Assembly (NCBI GenBank): GCA_015689645.1
Contig: WVSM01000006.1
Span: forward strand, 186,001 to 250,000
Source of the DNA: Rhodobacterales bacterium HKCCE4037
GTDB taxonomy: Bacteria; Pseudomonadota; Alphaproteobacteria; Rhodobacterales; Rhodobacteraceae
DNA length: 64,000 bases
Direction: 5' to 3'
Both the position numbers and the translations under genes were made by a program. Of this stretch, positions 9,720 through 18,210 are shown piece after piece (the first letter of the stretch is position 1; the number at the start of each line of letters is the position of its first letter). Below the pieces are notes generated by a model. That model searched no databases, had not been told where the DNA came from, and saw nothing but the letters and a program-made list of their open reading frames with translations.

Positions 9720-9729
9720 CGTCACCTCC

Positions 9730-10461
9730 TCAAAGCTCATCCACGGTCCGCGGGAAAATGCTCTGGAACCCTTCCGCATACTGGCAATCGCGCCCTCCGG
9801 ACTGGCCGCCGGAATTGCGCTTGAAGTGGTTGGCGCGCTGCTGCGCCACTCTTGTATAATAATCCCAGAGGTGAACCTGCCCGTTCATCTCTTCCATCGC
9901 GGCGCGCTTCTTGTCCCAGACCGGTGTGATGTCGAGGAAGGTGTCCGGCTTCCAGCCCATCTGCTCGGTCTGGTGCGGCTCGAACAGGTACAGCTGCGGC
10001 GCGCCAAGCACCTTCTCGCCGGGGTTGTGGCCCCAGGCCTGCGCGATCATCCGGCATTCCAGCGCCACCTGCGTCATGTACATGTGGTCGGTATTGTAGG
10101 GGTCATACTGGCTGTGGCTCATCATGAAGGAGGGCTGCACCTTGCGGATCAGGTCGACCAGTTTGAACTTGTCGTCGCGGTCCAGTTCCAGCGGGTAATC
10201 GCCAAGGTCGAAGCATTCGAGCTGCTTGACGCCAAGCACGTCCGCCGCCGCCTCGGCCTCACCCCGCCGGATCGCCTTCACCTCGTCGAGGCTCTTGCCT
10301 TCCTTCCACAGACGCGCGCTTTCACCGCGTTCGCCGAAGGACAGGCAGGCGACGGTCACCTCGTAGCCTTTCTCGGCATGAAGGGCGATCGCCCCGCCGC
10401 AACGCCAGACGAAATCGGCGGCATGGGCAGAGATGATGAGCGCGGTTTTGGTCTGGGGCAT
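9730..10461 (-). CDS. galB: 4-oxalomesaconate hydratase, PIG-L (GalB) type
   Basis: Predicted 243 residues from the ATG at 10461 with GGGAGG upstream. The fold is PIG-L/LmbE: a first-strand motif ISAHAADFVWRCGG replaces the AHPDDE of GlcNAc deacetylases, as recalled for the OMA hydratase branch, and HSQYDPYNTDHMY supplies the His of the metal site. It hydrates 4-oxalomesaconate to 4-carboxy-4-hydroxy-2-oxoadipate. It is the first gene of the run hydratase, dioxygenase, aldolase, tautomerase (gaps 10, 4 and -8 bases). A deacetylase role is unlikely given the substituted motif and neighbours. Confidence 0.8.
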   Translation of the reverse strand: MPQTKTALIISAHAADFVWRCGGAIALHAEKGYEVTVACLSFGERGESARLWKEGKSLDEVKAIRRGEAEAAADVLGVKQLECFDLGDYPLELDRDDKFKLVDLIRKVQPSFMMSHSQYDPYNTDHMYMTQVALECRMIAQAWGHNPGEKVLGAPQLYLFEPHQTEQMGWKPDTFLDITPVWDKKRAAMEEMNGQVHLWDYYTRVAQQRANHFKRNSGGQSGGRDCQYAEGFQSIFPRTVDEL

Positions 10462-10631
10462 GTCACGATCCTCCCTTTCACGTGTTGGCGCCCTGTCTCT
10501 CATGCGTGGGGTCTCGATGCCAATTCCCAAGCGTGTGCAGATGAATAATTTCTTGCTATAATGAATTCCATGTCGCGCTGTCCTCGTGATAGATTTGCGC
10601 GCGAAAACATCAACGATCACGGGCGGATGCC
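10462..10631. promoter_or_regulatory. Divergent A+T-rich promoter region
   Basis: The 170 bases between the hydratase start (leftward) and the dehydrogenase start (rightward) contain the A+T-richest stretch of the island. A perfect TATAAT lies at 10557-10562 on the plus strand, about 70 bases before the dehydrogenase start; the hexamer 17 bases upstream (TGTGCA) is a poor -35, which fits an activator-dependent promoter. Either LysR protein could act here. Confidence 0.35.
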
Positions 10632-11516
10632 ATGCAGAGCGACGAAAGACCGGGACATTTGGCCTTCATCGGATTCGGAGAGGCTGCGCAGGCGTTCATC
10701 AGCGGTTGGGCCGAAGGACGCCCGGACCGGATCACGGCCTATGACCTGAAAACGGAGGATCCGGAGACACGGCCCGAAATGACCGCGTGCTATGGATCGT
10801 TTCTGGTGATCGGTGGCGCTGCGGTCTCCGATGCCCTGACCGGGGCCCCCGTGATCTTCAGCGTCGTGACCGCCGACCAGGCGCTTGCCGCGGCTGAGGC
10901 GGCAGCGCCGCATGTGGAGCAAGGCGCGCTCTGGCTCGATTGCAACTCCTGCGCGCCAGAGACCAAGCGCCGCGCGGCGGAGGTGCTGGAGGCGGCAGGC
11001 GCGCGCTACGTCGACGTGGCGGTGATGGCTCCGGTCCACCCGAAAAAGCACCTCGTGCCGCTGTTGGTCTCGGGTCCGCACGCCGAGGCCGGGATCTCGG
11101 TGCTCGACGCTCTGGGTATGAAACCAACGCTTGCCGGGGCCGACATCGGCGCGGCGTCGAGCATCAAGATGCTGCGTTCGGTCATGGTGAAGGGGCTGGA
11201 GGCGTTGACGGCAGAGTGTTTCCTCGCCGCCCGCCGTGCCGGGGTCGAGGAGCAGGTGATTGCCTCGCTGGAAGCCTCGGATCCCGATATCGCCTGGCGG
11301 CGGCGCGGGGCCTACAACATCGAGCGGATGATGGTGCACGGTGCACGCCGCGCGGCCGAGATGCAGGAGGTCGCCAAGACCGTCTCCGCGCTGGACTTGC
11401 CCAACGCGATGAGCGCGGCGACCGTGCAGTGGCAGGAGGCCCTGTCGCAGGGCGGGGCGGAGCCGGGGGACGATGACCTGACAGGCCGCCTCGACCGCGC
11501 GCTGTCCGCCTTGTGA
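10632..11516 (+). CDS. NAD(P)-dependent oxidoreductase, 6PGDH/DUF1932 type
   Basis: A 294-residue protein with an N-terminal Rossmann fold (AFIGFGEAAQAF, residues 11-22) and a helical C-terminal half of DUF1932 type. The central SSIKMLRSVMVKGLEA resembles the catalytic-Lys helix of beta-hydroxyacid dehydrogenases. It is divergent from the 4-oxalomesaconate genes and 4-base overlaps the second LysR gene. In known 4,5-cleavage routes a LigC-type (GFO/IDH/MocA) dehydrogenase makes PDC from the ring-cleavage product; no LigC is seen, and this protein could fill that or another redox step. That assignment is inference. Confidence 0.75.
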   Translation: MQSDERPGHLAFIGFGEAAQAFISGWAEGRPDRITAYDLKTEDPETRPEMTACYGSFLVIGGAAVSDALTGAPVIFSVVTADQALAAAEAAAPHVEQGALWLDCNSCAPETKRRAAEVLEAAGARYVDVAVMAPVHPKKHLVPLLVSGPHAEAGISVLDALGMKPTLAGADIGAASSIKMLRSVMVKGLEALTAECFLAARRAGVEEQVIASLEASDPDIAWRRRGAYNIERMMVHGARRAAEMQEVAKTVSALDLPNAMSAATVQWQEALSQGGAEPGDDDLTGRLDRALSAL

Positions 11517-12697
11517 TCTCGCGCAACCTCAGGCATTTCCGCGTATTCCTTGCGGTGGCCGATCTGCGCAGGCCGACGGTAGCCGCCGATCGCTGCCGCG
11601 TGTCGCAACCCGCGGTGACGCAGGCATTGGCCAAGCTGGAACGTGAAGCCGGAGGCGCGCTTTTCGAACGCACGAAACAAGGTTTCTTCCTGACCCGACG
11701 GGGCGACCTGCTGCGCGCCCGCATCAACCGCGCGATGGAGCGGCTGGACGCCGCCTTGTCCGAGGTCGCCCCGCGTCTGGTCCTTACCGCCACCTCGGCC
11801 CAGTTGCAGGCACTGATTGCCATGGTCGAGGCGCAGAACTTCACGCTTGCGGCCCATGCACTCGGCCTAGCTCAGCCAACCGTGCACCGCGCCGTCACGC
11901 AGGTCGAACAGGAAGCCGCGCGCGCCCTGTTCGAACGCACCTCCTTCGGCATGGTCGCGACGCGGCCCTGCCGGACCCTTGCGCAGGCCGCGCGGCTGGC
12001 CTTTTCCGAGTTCGACCAAGCCGAGGCCGACCTTGCCGAATTCGACGGGCGCGACGCGGGACGTGTGGTGGTCGGAGCGCTTCCCTTGTCGCGCTCGATC
12101 GTGTTGCCGCAGGCCATCGCCCGGTTCCGCAGCGCCCGGCCCAACGCCCGTGTGACCATCATCGACGGCCCCTATGCCGAGATGCTCGGCGGCCTGCGCC
12201 GGGGCGAGATCGACTTCATTCTTGGCGCCCTGCGCGACCCGTTGCCCATCGGCGACGTGGTGCAGGAGCCGCTATTCGAGGATCACCTGTCCATCCTCGC
12301 GCGGCCTGGTCACCCCTTGACCGAACGCCCCGAAATCCCGCTCGATGTGCTGGTCGACCATCCGTGGACCGTGCCGCGACCGGGCACGCCGTCCCGCGAG
12401 CAATTCGATGCCCTCTTCGCCGCGCGCGGCATGGCCCTGCCGCAAAGCATCGTGGAATGCGGCTCGGTCCTCTTGATGCGGGAATTGCTTTTGCAAAGCG
12501 ACATGCTCGGCTGCCTGTCGGGCCAGCAGGCCGAGGCCGAGGTGCGCAACGGCCTGCTCGTCCGGCTGGCCACGAAGATCGAATGGCCCGGTCGCCAGAT
12601 CGGCCTGACCTTCCGCAAGGGCTGGGTGCCGACCAGCGCGCAGAACGTGATGCTCGAAGAAGTCCGGCAAGCGGCCGAAAAGGTCGGCCCGGTCTAG
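11513..12697 (+). CDS. LysR-family regulator with two tandem winged-helix domains
   Basis: A 394-residue protein starting at a GTG that overlaps the previous stop (GTGA). Ordinary LysR proteins are about 300 residues with one winged helix; here two are visible. The first spans about residues 6-64 with recognition helix [13 protein letters not shown] (31-43); the second spans about 94-152 with [13 protein letters not shown] (120-132), and each is followed by LFERT. A LysR substrate-binding domain follows from about 175. Cotranscribed with the DUF1932 dehydrogenase, it probably senses an aromatic intermediate. Stop codons of this gene and the converging GMC gene share a CTAG. Confidence 0.85.
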   Translation: MISRNLRHFRVFLAVADLRRPTVAADRCRVSQPAVTQALAKLEREAGGALFERTKQGFFLTRRGDLLRARINRAMERLDAALSEVAPRLVLTATSAQLQALIAMVEAQNFTLAAHALGLAQPTVHRAVTQVEQEAARALFERTSFGMVATRPCRTLAQAARLAFSEFDQAEADLAEFDGRDAGRVVVGALPLSRSIVLPQAIARFRSARPNARVTIIDGPYAEMLGGLRRGEIDFILGALRDPLPIGDVVQEPLFEDHLSILARPGHPLTERPEIPLDVLVDHPWTVPRPGTPSREQFDALFAARGMALPQSIVECGSVLLMRELLLQSDMLGCLSGQQAEAEVRNGLLVRLATKIEWPGRQIGLTFRKGWVPTSAQNVMLEEVRQAAEKVGPV

Positions 12698-14301
12698 GCT
12701 CGCGCGGCGGCACGGATCATGTCGGCAGCCTTTTCGGCGATCATGATCGTGGGGGAGTTGGTGTTGCCCGAGGTGATCCGCGGCATCACCGAGGCATCCA
12801 CCACCCGCAATCCCTGCACCCCGTTCACTCGCAACGCGCCATCCACCACGGCCTCCGGGTCCGCGCCCATGCGCGCCGTGCCGACAGGGTGGAAGATGGT
12901 GGAGCCAATCTCGCCCGCTCCCTCCACAAGCTCCGCCTCGGTCTGGTACTGGGGCCCGGGCTTGAACTCCTCCGGCGCGTATGGCGCGAGCGCGGACTGG
13001 CCCATGATCCTGCGCGTCAACGTGATGGAACGCGCGGCGACGCGCCGGTCCGCCTCCGTCGACAGGTAATTCGGCTGGATTTCCGGGTGATCCTGCGGAT
13101 TTGGCGAGGTCACGCGTACGTGGCCTCGGCTCTCGGGGCGCAGGTTGCAGACACTTGCCGTGATTGCCGGGAAATCGTGCGGCGGCTCGCCGAAGGCGTC
13201 AAGGCTGACAGGTTGCACGTGATATTCCAGATCGGGCGTCGCCATGTCGGGCGAGGAATAGGCGAAGGCCCCCAACTGGCTCGGGGACATCGACATCGGG
13301 CCGGAGCGTTTCAGCAGATATTCCAGCCCGATCCGCGCCTTGCCGAGCATAGAATTCGCCAGCGTGTTCAGGGTCAGCGCGTTCCGCACCTTGTAGGCGC
13401 AGCGGATCTGCAGGTGGTCCTGAAGGTTCCGGCCGACCTGCGGCTGATCATGCACCACCTCGAGCCCCAGCGATTGCAGATGCGCGCCATCGCCCACCCC
13501 GGAAAGCTGCAAGACCTGAACCGACCCGATCGCGCCGGAGGACAGGATCACCTCGCCCGCCGCCATGGCCCTGGCCGGGCGGCCATCCTGAAGAAACTCG
13601 ACCCCCGTCGCGCGGCGTCCATCGAACAGCACGCGCCTTGCCTGCGCATGGGTCACGACACGCAGGTTGGAACGCTTGGCGGCCGGGCGCAGGAACCCCT
13701 TGGCCGTGCTCCAGCGCCAGCCATTGCGCTGGTTCACCTTGAAGAAGCCGACGCCGTGGTTGTCGCCCCGGTTGAAATCGTCGGTCTCGGGAATGCCTGC
13801 CTCGACCGCCGCCGCCTTCCAAGCTTCGAGTATCTCCCACGTCAGGCGCTGGTCCTCGACGCGCCACTCGCCGCCTTCGCCGTGGTCGGGGTCGGTCCCG
13901 GTCGCATAATCCTCGGATTTCTTGAAGTAGGGCAGGACATCGTCCCAACCCCAGCCGGTCAGGCCAAGCTGCCGCCAGCCGTCGTAATCGGCGGCCTGCC
14001 CGCGCAGGTAGAGCATCCCGTTGATCGAGGAACAGCCGCCTAAGACCTTGCCGCGCGGATAAAGCAGCGCGCGCCCGTTCAGCCCGTCGCAGGCTTGCGT
14101 CTTGTAAAGCCAGTCGGTGCGCGGGTTGCCGATGCAATAGAGGTAGCCGACCGGGATATGGATCCAGTGGTAATTGTCGCGCCCGCCGGCCTCCAGAAGC
14201 AGCACCTTCGTGGCCGGGTCCTCGCTGAGGCGGTTGGCCAGAACGCAGCCCGCGCTGCCTGCGCCCACGATGACGTAGTCGTAAGTGCCGTAATCTTCCA
14301 T
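12694..14301 (-). CDS. GMC family oxidoreductase (choline/alcohol dehydrogenase type)
   Basis: Predicted 535 residues from the ATG at 14301, preceded by GGAGGAGG. Starts with the FAD-binding [18 protein letters not shown]; both GMC signatures are present ([18 protein letters not shown] and [17 protein letters not shown]) plus the C-terminal catalytic HPVGTARMG and [19 protein letters not shown] flavoenzymes oxidise primary alcohols such as choline, long-chain or aryl alcohols, and polyethylene glycol. No betaine aldehyde dehydrogenase lies nearby, so choline is not especially supported; an aromatic or aliphatic alcohol feeding the neighbouring island is possible but unproven. Confidence 0.87.
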   Translation of the reverse strand: MEDYGTYDYVIVGAGSAGCVLANRLSEDPATKVLLLEAGGRDNYHWIHIPVGYLYCIGNPRTDWLYKTQACDGLNGRALLYPRGKVLGGCSSINGMLYLRGQAADYDGWRQLGLTGWGWDDVLPYFKKSEDYATGTDPDHGEGGEWRVEDQRLTWEILEAWKAAAVEAGIPETDDFNRGDNHGVGFFKVNQRNGWRWSTAKGFLRPAAKRSNLRVVTHAQARRVLFDGRRATGVEFLQDGRPARAMAAGEVILSSGAIGSVQVLQLSGVGDGAHLQSLGLEVVHDQPQVGRNLQDHLQIRCAYKVRNALTLNTLANSMLGKARIGLEYLLKRSGPMSMSPSQLGAFAYSSPDMATPDLEYHVQPVSLDAFGEPPHDFPAITASVCNLRPESRGHVRVTSPNPQDHPEIQPNYLSTEADRRVAARSITLTRRIMGQSALAPYAPEEFKPGPQYQTEAELVEGAGEIGSTIFHPVGTARMGADPEAVVDGALRVNGVQGLRVVDASVMPRITSGNTNSPTIMIAEKAADMIRAAARA

Positions 14302-14371
14302 CGCCCCGCCTCCTCCCGCGACCTGACCGGTTCCGTCTATAGGTCGGTCGCGGGCCGGAGACAAACCGGGG

Positions 14372-15760
14372 CTACTCGGCCCACGGCCCGTGTTGGTCGC
14401 TTTCGCCGTCATCGAGCCGGACGAAGCCATGCAGGCCGAAATAGTCGCGCTGGCCCTGGATCATGTTCGCCGTCCCGCGCGCCAGGCGCATCGTGTCGAA
14501 ATATCCCAGTGCTGCCGCCATCGCGGGCACCGGCAGGCCCGCGCCGCTGGCCGCGACGACAACCTCGCGCAGCGCGCCCACGGTTTCCGACAGGAGATCG
14601 GCGAAATAGGGCGCTTCCATCAGCGTCTTGCCCGGAGCCACTTCGAAGGCTTCGGCCATGTCGTCCAACATGGCCGATCGGATGATGCAGCCCGCGCGCC
14701 AGTTGCGCGCCACGTCCTCACGCATCAGCGACCAGTCGAACGTCTCCGCCGCCGCGCGCAGCATGTCGAAGCCCTGCGTGTAGCACAGCACCTTGCCGCA
14801 GGTCAGCGCGGCCTCCAGCGTGTCCATCGGCAGGTCCAGCCTGTCGGTGCCGCCGAAGGCCTCGGCCAGGGTCGCGCGCAAGTCGCGCTGCGCCGACATG
14901 TTGCGGGCCGAGACGGCGGCCTCGATCACCGGGATTGGCGTTCCGAGGTGCTGCGCCTCGATCGCCGTCCAGCGACCCGTGCCCTTCTGGCCCGCCGCGT
15001 CGACGATCACGTCAAGCAAGGGCCCGTCCGTCGCCGCGTCATGGGCCTCGGCCACCTTGGCGGAAATCTCGATCAGGTAGGAGGCGAGCCGCCCCTCGTT
15101 CCAGCGCGCGAAGACCGGGGCGATGTCGGGCGCGGCCATGCCCATCCCGTCGCGCATCAGCCCGTAGGTCTCTGCGATCAGCTGCATGTCGGCATATTCG
15201 ATGCCGTTGTGGACCGCCTTCACGAAATGGCCCGCGCCATTCTCGCCCATCAGCGTGGCGCAGGCGGAGCCTTCGAACTTGGCGGCAATGGCCGTCAGGA
15301 TCGGTTCCACCCGGTCCCAATGCGCCTTGTCGCCGCCGCCCATGATCGCCGGGCCATGGCGCGCACCCTCTTCGCCGCCCGAGACGCCGATCCCGAGGAA
15401 GGGACGCTCCAGCGCCTCCATCCGGCGCATCGTGTCGCGGAAATTGGCGTTGCCCGCGTCGATGATAAGGTCGTCTGGGTCGAGATGGGGGTCCAGCGCC
15501 TCGATCTGCTGGTCCACCGGATCGCCCGCCGGCACCATCAGGATGATCGCGCGGGGGCCCTTGATCGCGGCGGCCAGCGCCTCCAGCGTCTCGCAGGGCA
15601 CCACGCGGTCGGCCAGGTCGCCCGCTTCGTCCACGAAGGCATGGGTCTTTTCCGTGGTGCGGTTGAACACCGCCACCGTGAAGCCCTTCTCCGCGATGTT
15701 AAGCGCCAGGGCCGAGCCCATCGTGCCCAACCCGATCAATCCGATATCCGCCTCAGCCAT
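14372..15760 (-). CDS. gnd: 6-phosphogluconate dehydrogenase, decarboxylating (long NADP type)
   Basis: A 462-residue protein, close to the usual 468 of the long-chain enzyme. N-terminal NADP fold [18 protein letters not shown] with FNRT selecting NADP; catalytic Lys in [15 protein letters not shown]; family signature [13 protein letters not shown]. It converts 6-phosphogluconate to ribulose 5-phosphate in the oxidative pentose phosphate pathway. zwf and pgl are not adjacent. It has its own 70-base gap to the GMC gene and about 120 bases to the small gene upstream, so it is probably a single transcription unit. Confidence 0.95.
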   Translation of the reverse strand: MAEADIGLIGLGTMGSALALNIAEKGFTVAVFNRTTEKTHAFVDEAGDLADRVVPCETLEALAAAIKGPRAIILMVPAGDPVDQQIEALDPHLDPDDLIIDAGNANFRDTMRRMEALERPFLGIGVSGGEEGARHGPAIMGGGDKAHWDRVEPILTAIAAKFEGSACATLMGENGAGHFVKAVHNGIEYADMQLIAETYGLMRDGMGMAAPDIAPVFARWNEGRLASYLIEISAKVAEAHDAATDGPLLDVIVDAAGQKGTGRWTAIEAQHLGTPIPVIEAAVSARNMSAQRDLRATLAEAFGGTDRLDLPMDTLEAALTCGKVLCYTQGFDMLRAAAETFDWSLMREDVARNWRAGCIIRSAMLDDMAEAFEVAPGKTLMEAPYFADLLSETVGALREVVVAASGAGLPVPAMAAALGYFDTMRLARGTANMIQGQRDYFGLHGFVRLDDGESDQHGPWAE

Positions 15761-15827
15761 GTGCGCCTCCGTTCTGTGCGTCTAACCTGTGCCGCCGCCC
15801 GCCCGTTGACCAGCCCTGAAACGAAAA

Positions 15828-15850
15828 ACGCGCCCTGCAGAGGGGCGCGT
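15828..15850 (-). terminator. Rho-independent terminator of the DUF6280-like gene
   Basis: On the minus strand an 8-bp stem (ACGCGCCC / GGGCGCGT) with a 7-base loop is followed by a T run (A run at 15824-15828 on the plus strand), 33 bases after the stop of the small gene. Confidence 0.7.
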
Positions 15851-15882
15851 CTTCGAAGCTGGCAGCTTGGTCGGTGGTGCGA

Positions 15883-16194
15883 TCAGGCGGCTTCGGCCTG
15901 ATTGCGGCGTTCGCTTTCCTCGCGGCTAAGCGCGACAGATGTACGGACACCGTTCGCGACGAAGGCCATCAGGCCGTTCACGACGCGTTCGTTCGGGTCG
16001 ATCCCGGCGCAGGACAGGACTTCGCGCCCATCGCGCGAGCGTGCCCACCGGGCGATCTGCTCCGGCCCGTTGCCGTATTTCTTGTCGTCGGCAATCGCGT
16101 CATCCAACGCCGCCAGAACAACGGCCGCAAAAAGCTTGCGAGCACGTGTGCCCTGTTCGAAGTTGAAAGCTGTGCCATCAACGAAATCCCGCAT
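15883..16194 (-). CDS. Small conserved protein (DUF6280-like)
   Basis: Predicted 103 residues from the ATG at 16194 ([14 protein letters not shown]), preceded by AGAAGGA; the frame continues upstream but without support. The protein is helical, soluble and has no signal peptide. It resembles a family conserved in Rhodobacterales, annotated from memory as DUF6280; function unknown. It is divergent from efp and ends at a clear terminator, so it is a single-gene unit. Confidence 0.75.
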   Translation of the reverse strand: MRDFVDGTAFNFEQGTRARKLFAAVVLAALDDAIADDKKYGNGPEQIARWARSRDGREVLSCAGIDPNERVVNGLMAFVANGVRTSVALSREESERRNQAEAA

Positions 16195-16409
16195 TTCGTA
16201 TCCTTCTTTTTTGCTCTTGTATTTTCGGCGTGCCGCTCGGTATGCCCGGATTCTGTGCACAAGTGGGATGCGTTTTTCGCATATGTGGTATTCGCCGGAC
16301 GCATGGCTTGGCGAAATCGAGTGCATTTTCCGGTGTCTGGACACCCCTCCAACGCCCAGATATAGGACGCGCCAACGCTTTCTCAAGCTTTCGCCAAGGT
16401 TTTGCCACA

Positions 16410-16973
16410 ATGCCAAAAATCAACGGTAACGAAATCCGCCCCGGCAACGTCCTGGATCATGATGGTGGCCTCTGGGCTGCGGTCAAGGTGGACCATGTGA
16501 AGCCCGGCAAAGGCGGGGCCTTCGCGCAGGTCGAATTGCGCAACCTTCGTAACGGGTCAAAGCTTAACGAACGGTTCAGATCCGCCGACAAGGTCGAGCG
16601 GGTCCGGCTCGAACAGAAGGACCAGCAGTTCCTCTACGAGAACGACGGCATGCTGGTGTTCATGGATGCCGAAACCTACGAACAGATCGAGCTGCCCGCC
16701 GATCTTCTGGGCGAGCGTCGCCCGTTCCTGCAGGACGGCATGACCATCGTGGTCGAATTCTACGAGGACGAGGCGCTCAACGCCACGCTGCCGCAGAAGG
16801 TCGTCTGCAAGATCGTCGAGACCGAGCCGGTGGTGAAGGGCCAGACGGCGGCAAACTCGTTCAAGCCCGCCGTGCTCGACAATGGCGTCAAGGTCATGGT
16901 GCCGCCCTTCGTGGGGCAGGACGAGGAGATCGTCGTCAACACCGAGACCATGGAATATTCCGAACGCGCGTAG
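16410..16973 (+). CDS. efp: Elongation factor P
   Basis: Predicted 187 residues from the ATG at 16410 ([14 protein letters not shown]), the family length. The KOW-like first domain holds [16 protein letters not shown], whose central Lys in PGKGGA is the site modified by EpmA in many bacteria; the two OB domains follow ([15 protein letters not shown], then [22 protein letters not shown]). EF-P relieves ribosome stalling at polyproline. The upstream ribosome site is weak. No epmA/epmB is seen in the window. The stop codon TAG lies inside the first base block of a dispersed repeat (16970-16991). Confidence 0.96.
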   Translation: MPKINGNEIRPGNVLDHDGGLWAAVKVDHVKPGKGGAFAQVELRNLRNGSKLNERFRSADKVERVRLEQKDQQFLYENDGMLVFMDAETYEQIELPADLLGERRPFLQDGMTIVVEFYEDEALNATLPQKVVCKIVETEPVVKGQTAANSFKPAVLDNGVKVMVPPFVGQDEEIVVNTETMEYSERA

Positions 16974-17106
16974 ACCGGGCCTTGGCCCGGGCGGATTTCG
17001 CGAGAAATCCGTCTGGAAAACGTGCAGTTTTCCGGGGCGTTCCAGTGCATCGCGCAGGCTCCGCCCCGGATTTCTCGAGAAATCCAACAGAAAAACTGCC
17101 GTTTTT
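16970..17106. repeat. Composite hairpin repeat after efp (two copies)
   Basis: After a GTAGACCGGG...GGCCCGGG hairpin (16970-16991) come two copies of a two-hairpin unit. Copy 1: GGATTTCGCGAGAAATCC (16993-17010; 7-bp stem, GCGA loop), then GGAAAAC/GTTTTCC (17015-17033). Copy 2: GGATTTCTCGAGAAATCC (17068-17085, perfect palindrome), then AAAAAC/GTTTTT plus extra T (17091-17108). The last hairpin with its T tract probably terminates efp transcription. The first hairpin is the same family as the repeats at 33757-33959. Confidence 0.7.
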
Positions 17107-17114
17107 TTGCGCCC

Positions 17115-17966
17115 TCAACGTCCGCCCGACCACGGCCCGCGAGGTCCGCGCCGCTGGCCCGAGCGCGGCACCCGTCCAAGGTCCGACAGCGGGCGGTCCA
17201 GCCCCTGTGCCGAGCGCACGCGGCGCACGCGCGGGATGCCCGAGCGCCGTCGTTCCACCCGGTATTCGACCTCGTCGTGGGGCGGCTTGCCCCCGAACGC
17301 GTCCCAATAGGCGCGCCCGCCCCGGCGGAAGAACAGGGGCAGCGTCAGGATCACCCCCGCGACGAAGCCGCCCGCATGGGCCCAATAGGCGACCCCGCCG
17401 CCGACAAGGTCCATCTGCAACCCGCTGACCAGTTGCAGGGCGAACCAAAGCCCCAGCATCAGCCAGGCCGGGATCGTGAAGACCTTTATGAGCACGACTA
17501 GGATCACCAGCACGTCGATCCGCGCCCGCGGGAACATCAGCAGGTAGCCCCCCATCACCGCCGCGATGGCGCCCGAGGCCCCCACCATCGGCACGGTCGA
17601 GGTCGGGTCCGCCATGATCTGCCCCCAAGCCGCGCCAAGCCCGCCGAGGATGTAGAAGCCCGCGAATTTCACATGGCCCATCAACTCTTCGAGGTTGTCG
17701 CCGAAGATGTAGAGAAACAGCATGTTGCCGATCAGGTGCATCCAGCCGCCATGCAGGAACATGTGCGTCAGAAGCGACCGGCCCGGCCCGTTGGTGGTGA
17801 CGTCGTGCGGCAGCAGGCCCCAATCGATGTAGAACCGCAGAAGCTCCGCCTCGCTGCCCGAGCGGGCCGGGAAGTAGCTGAGGAAGATCACCACGTTCGC
17901 CGCGATCAGGGCCCAGGTGACGAAGGGCGTCGTGGTCGACGGGTTGTGGTCGCGGATCGGAAACAT
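17115..17966 (-). CDS. Rhomboid family intramembrane serine protease
   Basis: Predicted 283 residues from MFPIRDHNPS, the usual N-terminus of bacterial rhomboids; the frame extends 55 codons upstream but in a low-complexity style. Key motifs are present: HMFLHGGWMHLIGNM (HxxxxHxxxN of helix 2), GASGAIAAVMG (catalytic Ser in helix 4) and YWAHAGGFVAG (catalytic His in helix 6). About six membrane segments precede an Arg/Gly-rich cytoplasmic tail (from about residue 225). It cleaves transmembrane segments of unknown substrates. No clear ribosome site precedes the chosen ATG. Confidence 0.88.
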   Translation of the reverse strand: MFPIRDHNPSTTTPFVTWALIAANVVIFLSYFPARSGSEAELLRFYIDWGLLPHDVTTNGPGRSLLTHMFLHGGWMHLIGNMLFLYIFGDNLEELMGHVKFAGFYILGGLGAAWGQIMADPTSTVPMVGASGAIAAVMGGYLLMFPRARIDVLVILVVLIKVFTIPAWLMLGLWFALQLVSGLQMDLVGGGVAYWAHAGGFVAGVILTLPLFFRRGGRAYWDAFGGKPPHDEVEYRVERRRSGIPRVRRVRSAQGLDRPLSDLGRVPRSGQRRGPRGPWSGGR

Positions 17967-18103
17967 GGGGGGAAGGTCGGGCCTGCAGGGGCCGGGGTCA
18001 AGGGGCGCGGAGGCGTCACCCCACCCGCCCACCCGTGCCGCCTCCGCGCCCTGTCGTGCAAGTCGTGGGCCATCGCTCCCGGTTTCACCGGTAGGATTTC
18101 GAG

Positions 18104-18121
18104 TTTTTCTTGCAAGATGAA
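18104..18121 (+). repeat. Short dispersed-repeat tail
   Basis: TTTTTCTTGCAAGATGAA here matches TTTTTCTGGCAAGATGAA at 35199-35216 in 17 of 18 positions. It sits in the divergent gap between the rhomboid and TPP-enzyme genes and appears to be the terminal piece of the dispersed element described at 35124-35216. Confidence 0.5.
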
Positions 18122-18210
18122 GGGGCAACACGCGCCTTTGATCATCGCCGCGCTTGGAGCCGGGCGGGCGATGGGGTAGGGCGGTTCGAAGCGAGGTCTG
18201 GAGGGACGGA

